Shown here: piece by piece, positions 33,546 through 64,000 of the stretch
Numbering within the stretch: the stretch's first letter is position 1
Layout of the letters: every line of letters begins with the position of its first letter
Assembly: GCA_005281725.1 (NCBI GenBank)
Contig: SSBO01000001.1
Coordinates: 6,308,399-6,372,398 of the forward strand
Reading direction: 5' to 3'
DNA from: Wuchereria bancrofti
Taxonomy: Eukaryota; Nematoda; Chromadorea; Rhabditida; Onchocercidae
DNA: 64,000 bases
Position numbers and translations under genes: made by a program
Notes under the pieces: model-generated
What the model was told of the DNA's origin: nothing
Databases searched by the model: none
Seen by the model: only the letters and a program-made list of their open reading frames with translations

Positions 33546-34946
33546 TTTAATCTGGACGAGTATTTTCAAGCATTTTATTCCATACCAACAAAAGATGTAG
33601 CGATGCATACTATACTTTTTTTCTTCCTGGAATTCTGTACTGGATTCCAGAAGAAATTCGGACACTGCTCGACCTCGGAGCTGGTTTGTGTCCCTTATCT
33701 TAGGTTTCCGTTTATGGTGATGCGATACGGCAACTGTTAAGCTTTCAAGCAAAAAAGTGTAATCTTTCTAGAATGCTTAACCATTCAGTTTCTAATAATG
33801 AAATATCCAACTGCATCATGGTAGAAAAGTGTATAGGATGTTTCTATTTGATAAAGATTTAAATTTATCTTTCAAAACTGGTCCCAAAATCTCTTCAAAG
33901 TTTTCCTTCTTAAAGAGTGAATGGGATGACCCATTAACAAATGAAAAGTGTGTAATCCGATCCTAAGAAATTTCCAAACATTTCATTTCGCTGAGAAATG
34001 AGCATATTGCGCTACTCTTACTCTGAAAGACAGTCCCAACGAAGCAGATGTTTGCTGGAACGCAAGAAATAATTTCAGGCTGACTTACACGCTGAACCAA
34101 CCATCAAATGCGTGCATTACAAATAGCGATGATATCCCACAACAGTTCCATGTAGTTGTGTCCATATTTTGTTTAGAATATTCCAGTGAAAACCTGGAAA
34201 GCTACCGTCATGCAGTCCGTAGTGCAGTGAACTTGATTGAACCAAATGGATTTTTGGTCAGTTTTAGCCATTCAAATTATTTTGAAGTGCTACTAATGAC
34301 TAGTAACTCTACCAACAAGGTGGACTACTAGGTCATGATATTATATATATAATCAGACCCAACTTCTCATTTCAATTCCACATGATATATGTTTACACTG
34401 CTGGTATTTTCCCTGTGTGAACAGACTGAATTACGTGGAGCACAATTACTCAGCCAATGATAAAAAAAGGCTTTTTACCCCTTTACTCAGTTTTCCATTT
34501 ATTTTGTCTAATTGGGACCTCGAACTTTCATCGTTTTGTTTTCTAAAAATCCCAAAGTAAACTATCAAATCCGATAACTAAATTTTAGCTAATAATTCAG
34601 ATACAGGGTGGAGTTCTCCAAGCAAATGACTATTATTTCGGCAATAAACGTTACAGATGCCATCACTTAACCAAAGAACAAGTTGTCGAATCTCTAAAGG
34701 TTAATTTTGTGAAGTTATTAAAAAAAAATTTTACTACTATTTTACTTAAAACAGAAAAATCGACTTGTTCAATATAAATACCAATACTATTTTTGAGATG
34801 CAATAATCCATTAGTTTACGTCATCTTTTAATAAAAAAGAACAAGATCTACTTTAGGAAAACAATATGGCAGTAGAGAAAGGTGAGAATTTCAAATGGTT
34901 TGAATTAGACGACCTATTCCTCTTAATCACTAGGAAGAAATTTTGA
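33546..34946 (+). pseudogene. NNMT/PNMT/TEMT-family methyltransferase, N-terminal half apparently damaged
   Basis: The C-terminal part is clean: an exon ending at 34256 (HVVVSIFCLEYSSENL, YRHAVRSAVNLIEPNGFL), then 34601-34699 (GVLQANDYYFGNKRY, LTKEQVVESLK) and 34857-34946 (ENFKWFELDDLFLLITRKKF, stop). All junctions are in phase, matching the end of nicotinamide/amine N-methyltransferases. Upstream, FNLDEYFQAFYSIPTKD matches the family N-terminus and IRTLLDLGAG is SAM motif I. They sit in different frames, separated at a T7 run (33616-33622), and a TAG follows motif I. These enzymes move methyl groups from SAM to small amines. Either the locus is a pseudogene, or the T run has an assembly error and an intron was missed. 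Confidence 0.6.
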
Positions 34947-35142
34947 GAATATACAACATGAAGAAACTACCAGCCCAGAAAGAAATTAATTCACTTCTTT
35001 GTCCCTTTCTATTGCTTTTTAACTCAACAAAAATTTTTATTTTGCTTTCACATCGACACTCCTAACAACTGCAAAAATTTTGTTCAGAAATGACATCACT
35101 GAAATAATAGCCAATATCAAACAGAATACGATGATTGAAGAA

Positions 35143-37584
35143 TTATGCCAGATATTTCTTATCGATATAAGTAATCATCTGATTGTCTGAACAAGCGATA
35201 ATTCCATTCGTCGATATGCTGAAAGTGCTTACTGATGTCAGACAATCAATAAGCGCAGTAACATTGGCATTCCCAGAACGAACTGATGGTGAAAGCCATG
35301 CATTCGCTCGTGACTGACTGTTAAAATTTGAAGTCGAACTGCAATTCACAGATTTTATAACTTCAGTGATATAAAAAAAAAGGCGTAATATAACTAACAA
35401 AGTGGAGCTGCCATGAAAGAAGCTCACAAAAAAGGTTAATTCGGTTCTTTCCATTGAAGATTCATCAACCCTTAGGCACTCGCAATGCTATTACCGTAAA
35501 ACAGTGTTATCAGGAAGCACACATAACTGGATTTACCTGGAAAGACCAGATCCCTTTACGCTTAGATGTAGCAGATGTCCTTTACCAGTTGCACAATAAA
35601 AATTTGATGGATAAACTGGATGGAAGGCTACCTGAAAAGTTTAAATGTTTTATTTTCGAAATAAGCGGGTCACTCAAAAGCGTTGGACATTTTAATATCA
35701 AATTTCCATGACAACGCTTGCTTTTTTTTTGACCAACACATGATGTAAAAATGCACTAACTTCCCAGACTGTGCCAACTGGAAAAGAAACTGCAACAACA
35801 TTTAACAAACAACTACTTCGACGTGTATCGAGAAAACCAATACCACCGTCTTCAGTACCAAAACCAACCTGCAATTTTTATAACATATATAAATTTACTT
35901 ATATAAAATATTCATAGCCAATCGGGAGTTTGTGGTTCATAACTAATTGACTTTTAAAAATATGCAAAGTTACTAAGAAAGCGAAAAACTGACCAAATTA
36001 GGCTCGGCAGGATGAGCAGCAACTGATGTAGTACCTTGGAAACAGTCGGTAACTCTGCATGAAAATACAGGTCGAGATGATTCCGCCTCTCCTCTGAGAT
36101 CCCATAAACAGACTTGTCCATCTAGATGGGCCGATACAAATATATCCCGTGCGACTGATGCTAACGAACGTATGCTTGCCATACTCTGCATGAGTAACTT
36201 GATCCTCTCAGAATTTAAATTATGATGACAGCTCAAAGTATGGCTACCATAAGTTGTAATAACCGCAGAGTGAAGAACTATATAAACTAGCATCTTCTCA
36301 AGTTCGAAGGAACTAAAAGACTTTGTTTTATGATTTCGTCACTGCGTTACAATGTTGTAAGTGCATAAGGAAGTTCTTCTGTAATTTAAAAGGGAAAGAT
36401 AAGGTCTAAAAGGGAAAGATAAAATTAAAAATAGTAAGAAAATTGGAATCCCTAGGTCAAGTAAAAAGAAAAGGTCAGTGACAATCCGAGTTTATTGCAT
36501 TAAGAATAAACATTCGGGAGGAAAATCCAGGATGAACAAACCAAAGAGACAACTTCCTTAGCATTGCCTTCCAAGTCGATACCTACTAAACTTCCACCCT
36601 CACCACCACAGATGATCTTACCACTGTTACAACACAGTGCATTACAAGGACAACCACCGTGCACATCAGTATATTTCTTCATAGGTTTAATGACACCTTC
36701 ATCATATTCTAATAACCTCACTGAACCATCATTCATTGCAGCCGCGAATCTCATTCCATCATATAGGCTGAAAATCTTCATTCACCTTTTTAATTCAATA
36801 ATTTAAAAAAGTTTGCAATGCCATATATACATAATGCATTTGAACAAAATAAGAGTTATGATAAATGAAGCATTCTGAAAAAGAATACAGTGGACCGTCT
36901 TGAAAATTTATAAAATAGGAATATTACTTACAGCAAATCATTCACGTCTGTGTCAACCATTAACCTGCATTCACACGAGAATAAGTCATCCGTTAATTTA
37001 GCATCTAAATGTGCAGCAGTGTCAACTTGAATGATTTTGAATCATGAGAAAAAGGCAAAACCAATACTTAAAAAATTATAGAAAACTGGTTAAGAATAGC
37101 TTATATTGCTATTGCTCCTATGTTAATAATTTCTCTTGAATATCATATGCTTATGGCCGCGGCTGAAAACAAAAATTTTTTTAAAAGTTTAACCATTCCC
37201 AATTATTTAATAGGATATTCAATTGAATGATTGATAGTCAGCTGAATAACTCAAAGGATACAAGACTAAATTGACATCACAAAGAAATGTAAGTTGAGTC
37301 CTCTTAAATTGAGTCACTGTTGATCAAGTGATATATGACACTGCTGAGAAAATATGGAGTGAAATATTAGAAATATTAGGTATCACATAAGGTAAAAGAC
37401 AAATGAAGAAGGAAAAGAGTTTTCAACCTTCAACCAATGACCATGCAGCTATTTCTTTGTTTCGAAAGTCGTAGGATGAGGTCAGGAATTTCTTTTGTTG
37501 TCCTCCGAGATTAAGCCATCGCACACGAGAAAACTTTGCTGCACCAAACTGAGAACGATAACATGGTTGACCATCTGTATCCAT
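35143..37584 (-). CDS. nup43: nucleoporin NUP43, WD-repeat subunit of the Y complex
   Basis: Seven exons (37584-37442, 36964-36932, 36767-36542, 36293-35994, 35868-35761, 35631-35537, 35338-35143) give 366 residues; human NUP43 has 380. The N-terminus (AKFSRVRWLNL, FLTSSYDFRNKEIAAW) lines up with the human KISKTRWRP region. WD-type blades follow (GMRFAAAMNDGSVRLLEYDE, DIFVSAHLDGQVCLWDLRGE, VGFGTEDGGIGFLDTRR, WEVAFHPVYPSNFYCATGKG). The C-terminal tail NAWLSPSV...IDCLTSVSTFSISTNGIIACS matches the distinctive NUP43 ending rather than a generic WD protein. It belongs to the Nup107-160 scaffold of the nuclear pore and also acts at kinetochores. The acceptor of the fourth exon (GAGAAG) is the weakest call. 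A possible spliced-leader acceptor lies about 30 nt before the ATG. Confidence 0.9.
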
Positions 37585-42398
<4,814 letters not shown>

Positions 42399-43179
42399 AG
42401 ATTGTCACTGAACAATATGGTCAAAAAATTTGATAATCGAAAGACCAATACTGTTCCGTTTTACATTTTTCCGAAAATTTTGTTTCGTGCAGTGTAAACC
42501 TTTTAAAGTTTTGCTTATGCCTTGTTATAATTCATAGAAAATGGCCATCTGAATCCATTTGAATGCTTCAGTTACAGCCGTCATTGTATTTTTTTTTCTT
42601 TTCAGCTCCATCATTTTATAATAATATTATACACTATTCGTTGTTTCATTCTAGCAAACTTCCTCAGACTATATCTGATTGGTGAATTTTTAGTTAGACT
42701 TACCTACTCATGATTTTTTGGTGAATGAAGTAGTTGCATCTTTCAATTTATTACATCGACTTGCTGGAGTGGTTCATTTATTTTTGTTGGTTCTTTTCCA
42801 CCATTCTACGGACTTTTTAACTATACATGGATAGGTTCAATGCAGTCTTAAGAATATGTGTAATACATACATTATAATAAGTAGTAGTTATAAGTAAACA
42901 TTTTCAAATCATGATTTTGCAGGTGGTTTAAAGCAAGTTGGCTACTTTTTTAAATTTCTGATTCATTTGAACAGTGTTTTTACTTAGACTTTAGTTAGAC
43001 TTAATACATGGTTTCTTGATAAAATTACTTAAGAAGCCATCATATAAATATCCAGCGAAAGCAAATCAGAGATTAAAGTCGGTTTAAGAATGTGTTATTT
43101 CAACGAAAAAGGTGTTGCTACTCCGTAAGCCATTGAAATGTAAATCTCTGAAGTTGTTTAGGATTTTTTTGCGAAAGTT
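42399..43179. other. intergenic, 3' of CCCH gene and upstream of GOSR1
   Basis: AT-rich, no coding exons seen. An acceptor-like TTGTTTAG ends at about 43161, roughly 20 nt before the GOSR1 ATG. Confidence 0.45.
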
Positions 43180-45368
43180 ATGGTGGAAATTTGGGACGGT
43201 AAGTGTTTTTCTTCGTAATCGCTATCAAAAGCCTAGTAAACGGGTATTATAGCTGTAATTCCCTGCTTGTTCCAGTCAATTTTAAGGTCAATTTCAATTT
43301 TAAGTTTGTTTCTCATTCTCCTCAACTGTAGTTCACTTAAATATTCAAACCTTGATTTCGCACAGCATAAGTTATAATCTACCTAAACTAATCGTTTTCA
43401 GATCTTCGACGTCGTGCTCGCACACTTGAGAATCATATCGATGCAAAATTAGTAGTTTTAAACAAGTTGGCCTCTGGTACGTCAGGTAAAGCCGCACACT
43501 GCCATTGTTGATTTATTTCTTGGGGCTTTTTACAATTTCCGAAATTTTTTATATCAATAAAATCTACCTTTTCCGAATGACGACTCTACATAGTTTTAGT
43601 GTTTTATTGATCTTTAGAATTCCTCTTTCTGATTCCTTTTTTGAACAAGCAGGATAAAATCCTAGTATTCTATCCATGCATATCAGCCAAACTAGAACTG
43701 GGAAACATGAACTCCATTTTATTTCTGGTGCATTGCTTATACAGGTCGATGTGAAGCGCTATTGAGTGACAAAACAACTGTAAGCGGTAAGCAGGAGATA
43801 TTCGATTCATTGTCAGCAGAAATAGAAAGCATGATTGCCAAGCTTACACAGGTTGATGATCAGGTGAGCATTGTCCTCTTTTTTATATTATAATGATTGA
43901 GAGTGATTCTCCAGATCTATTAAATCTTGATCAGTGATGGCTAGTAAGGAATTCTCTGCAATACTGCGCATGAATTTTGCATTCTTGCGCGGTATTGAGT
44001 TTCCGTATTGTGGTAGGTAGAGTGGAAATGGTACCACTAAAAGTGTGCAGTTTACAGGTTAGAGGACTATTTATTGTTTGGCGAAATTTACTATTTAAAA
44101 TTTGATGTTATTCTAAGTTTGAAGATCAAATATACTTTTTCTAATGTGGAATTCTCAAATGACCAAGTAAAATGCAATTTTAGATGACAGAATATATAGC
44201 GAAGTGTCAGGAAAATTCAAGGACTGGTGCATGGGCATCTGGTCCAGCATTACAGCACACACTTAGAAGGCATCGTGAAATACTGCGTGATTACTGTACA
44301 GAGTATAACAGATCACATGACAATATAAGAAATCAATTACAAAGGTTTGTCAAATATACTTCTTTTTACAAGTCTTTATTTTCTCTGATCTTCTAGAATG
44401 ACTTTATATATGTTGTATATGGTTTTTCTTATTTCCGTAGCGGCAGCAATATTTTTGTGTGATTGTTTTAGAGAAAGCCTGTTAAGTGGAGTCTCGAATG
44501 ATAACCCATATCTTAATAATCGTTCAAAAGCAAGTGATATGTATTTGAAAGAAAATGAACACATATCAAGCTGCGATCGTCTTTTAGATGAACAAATTAG
44601 GTAGCTTGTGTTTTATTCACTTCTTGATCTATATTTCACCTGCAACTCTTCAATAATTTGACAATCAAATATGCAAATATATGGCATAGCGCTGGAATAT
44701 TCATATTCAACAAATTCTTGCTTTCTTTAGTTCTCTTATTTTTATCATTTGTGTTTTGCTTAAATTATCTTGATTAGCTTTGTTTGTATTAGAGTTACTG
44801 CCGATTCAAAACATTTTCAGCATCGCAATATCAGCAAAAGAACATGTCCATAATCAACGGGTGAGCCTACGAGACATTAGTAAAAAAATGAATGCATTAA
44901 CCAGTAAGTTTTTCCGCAAGTTATTCTGGAAAGCACTGTCTTTCGTCTTTAATTGTAACTTCATCCAGAGCTTTTCTGTCCGATAGTTTGTTATAAAACA
45001 TGACTTTATGTGAGAAGTCACTTATTATCACTACGTTTATGCCTGAAAAGATTTCGATTATTCCGTTTATTTCCAGCAGTAGTTAGGACTTTAGCAAAAA
45101 ATTTAGACCCCATATGAATATGTCAGTTAACCATGCATATATTTTTTGAAGATTAAGTGTACACGTAATTTCACTTGAAATCAAGGACAATAAAAAGGTA
45201 TTTCTTTGTTACTTTCATTATTCAGCATATCATGTTGCAGAGAAATATCCATTGCTGAATAGCTTGATGCAGAAAATGCAGGCGAGGAAGCGACGAGATT
45301 CGATCATAATGGCAACGATGATATCAACTTGCCTAATTTTAATCTATATATATGTAGTGCGCATGTAA
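43180..45368 (+). CDS. gosr1: Golgi SNARE GOSR1 (GS28)
   Basis: Seven exons (43180-43198, 43402-43485, 43745-43863, 44184-44344, 44472-44600, 44821-44903, 45226-45368) join in phase to 245 residues; human GOSR1 has 250. The start MVEIWDDLRRRARTLENHID matches the family N-terminus. The middle contains LTQVDDQM, LQHTLRRHREILRDY and LYLKENEHI-like DMYLKENEHI. The Qb-SNARE motif runs from SSCDRLLDEQISIAISAKEH through VSLRDISKKMNAL. The C-terminus has the RKRRDSIIMA anchor border and a single membrane span ending YIYVVRM. GS28 is a v/t-SNARE on the cis-Golgi used in ER-Golgi and intra-Golgi fusion. The key Gln of the zero layer could not be confirmed by eye. Identity is secure. Confidence 0.95.
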
Positions 45369-45453
45369 CTTAAGGACTATCATTTAGCAGTAAAGGTTGC
45401 AGAATCATTTTGATGAAGATGCTTGGCCTGCAGACTTTAAACAGTTTAGATTT

Positions 45454-45762
45454 CTACCTGACAGAGATATAAAGAACCACTGCGGACCCATCCCCTATTA
45501 ATATAGTTTTAATGGATTGGCTATTTTGTGCCTTGGTAGAGTTTTTTTTGTAAGAATTGTAATTACCGTCACCGACTGCATTTTCTTTGGATAATTTGTT
45601 ATAATTTTGAGCCATGTACTTTTTCATGTAGCAGTAATTTGCAGAACCTTGTGTCAGATGTGCAGCAACATAGCTTGACACGTTGTTATTAGCATAACTA
45701 ATAACCAAAACTAACACTATTATACCGCAACTCCGGCTACCCTGGCCAGCATATTTCGTCAT
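45454..45762 (-). CDS. candidate small secreted protein
   Basis: A single open frame of 102 residues. The first 25 residues look like a signal peptide: basic start MTKYAGQGSRSC, hydrophobic core GIIVLVLVI, and a plausible cut after SYA. An acceptor TTTCACAG ends 1 nt before the ATG, as in spliced-leader genes in this window. The mature part is Asn, Lys, Ser and Tyr-rich (AQNYNKLSKEN, GNYNSYKKN) with one Cys and no known domain. It lies in the 1.1-kb space between the ends of GOSR1 and the dynein gene. It could be a chance frame, since its C-terminus resembles nothing and no homology can be checked here. Confidence 0.4.
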   Translation of the reverse strand: MTKYAGQGSRSCGIIVLVLVISYANNNVSSYVAAHLTQGSANYCYMKKYMAQNYNKLSKENAVGDGNYNSYKKNSTKAQNSQSIKTILIGDGSAVVLYISVR

Positions 45763-46465
45763 GCTGTGAAAGTCACTTCCTTTTTAAATTGTCATATGAA
45801 TTTCAAACGCACGAGAAATATGACGGGGCTTCTTTTACCTGCAATAACAATTCAGTACTATCCTCATTTCATGCAAGATACCATGCCAGAGAAACACCTG
45901 AAGAAAACACTGTCGCAAAAGAAATAAAAATAATGGCTTTTTTTCATACGACCAAAAGGACGGAAGATATGAGTAGGAGCTGTATAGATTTGCTATTAAC
46001 TGCGGTGGGGATCTGTAGTTCCTGAGGCTGTCTTCGAAAATATTTAAATTTTCCGTACTTCAGTAATATTCTTCAATTCTGTCTCGTGTTAGGATAGTTT
46101 TATTACTCCATGAAGCTATTACATATGTTAATGGACCAGGTATAAGTAGAAATCTAAACTTAACATGCTTGATAAAAAGATATACTGTGAAAACCATACC
46201 TATGTCCTATTATTTCACAAACCAATCGACCAACCCCACATGATGAAAATACAATACTGACACACTCTACTACTTTTGCGTTGAATATCGACATAAAATC
46301 AGATTACGACTTCTCGTAAATGCAGTAAATAATTTGACAAACAAATGTAATGTAAGAGAAACAGGTACATTAAAATAGTGATGTAACAACCGACAAACAA
46401 TTTATAATTTCTGCTCGCCTTATTCTCGCTGCATTTGCAAAGCAACCTTCCTACATATGAAACAA
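45763..46465. other. intergenic, dynein 3' side
   Basis: No convincing gene. A plus-strand frame at 45789-46025 has no splice or domain support. It probably includes the 3' UTR of the dynein gene. Confidence 0.45.
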
Positions 46466-63602
<17,137 letters not shown>

Positions 63603-64000
63603 CTGAAATTATACCAGTTGCCCGCTACCGACTGACAGCATAATCCAATAAAATGCAAGCTTATACAATTTGTACCTCAATATATTCGATTTTGCTAAAG
63701 CTGTTTGTTATATATAAACCATTGATAAAAAATCAAACACTGCTTATCAATACTAACATATATTAATTAAACAATTACATTACTTAAAAAACTGTTTTAA
63801 CAGTCAACTCCAAATATTTATCCTCCAACTTCTTTTCCAAGTACGAAAAAAAGTTTATACTGCAGCTTTCAAACTGTAGGGCTGCAAGCGATCATGCGAA
63901 TTTGCTGAAGCAAGCATTCACACGACCATGCTTTGAAATTACAACAATAGGATAATTACGACACAGCACATCAAAATACATCAGTCATTTGAGGAGATAG
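63603..64000. other. dynein heavy chain intron (5' exons beyond window)
   Basis: No exon matching the dynein tail was recognised between the acceptor at 63603 and the window edge. The upstream exons should lie further right. Confidence 0.6.

Noticed and set aside
35454..35711. 85-aa plus-strand frame
   Set aside because: Antisense shadow of NUP43 exon 35537-35631 and its flanks.

Overview
The window looks like nuclear DNA from a nematode. It is AT-rich. Genes are split into many small exons with nematode-type TTTCAG acceptors. Several start codons sit 1-12 nt behind an isolated acceptor, as expected for spliced-leader trans-splicing. Protein-level resemblance is to nematode and other animal families. 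A spirurid or filaria-like species is plausible, but the sequence alone does not prove it. All gene models were spliced by eye using GT-AG sites, exon phase and family resemblance.

Left part (1-17 kb). Two same-strand genes (minus) encode Gln/Ser/Thr-rich proteins. The first runs off the left edge. The second is complete (642 aa) and carries four basic repeats resembling STPR repeats. A gene-poor stretch of about 4.8 kb follows, with (TG)n/(CA)n microsatellites and a long purine-rich strand. Next come an unrecognised membrane glycoprotein (minus), SAP18 (minus) and, head-to-head with it, an acyl-CoA-binding protein (plus).

Middle (18-35 kb). coq-2 (4-hydroxybenzoate polyprenyltransferase, plus) carries two alternative copies of one exon. 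Both are exactly 131 nt, and frame forces a choice between them. This is the arrangement known from animals that switch between ubiquinone and rhodoquinone synthesis, and it is the most interesting item here. rfc-2 (minus) lies tail-to-tail 104 bp away and has one non-GT splice donor. After 2.3 kb of intergenic DNA with hairpins comes malectin (plus), complete, with a broken copy of its last exon downstream. A RecQ/WRN-like helicase fragment with a stop and a frameshift follows. After it is an NNMT-family methyltransferase whose C-terminal exons are intact but whose N-terminal half looks damaged.

Right part (35-64 kb). NUP43 (nuclear pore Y-complex, minus) is divergent from a CCCH zinc-finger gene (plus). 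Next are GOSR1/GS28 (Golgi SNARE, plus), a candidate small secreted protein (minus), and the C-terminal three quarters of the cytoplasmic dynein 1 heavy chain (minus, 5' end beyond the right edge).

Apart from shared housekeeping roles there is no evidence of a joint pathway. The compact spacing (104 bp tail-to-tail, about 330-355 bp head-to-head) is typical of nematode gene-dense DNA.
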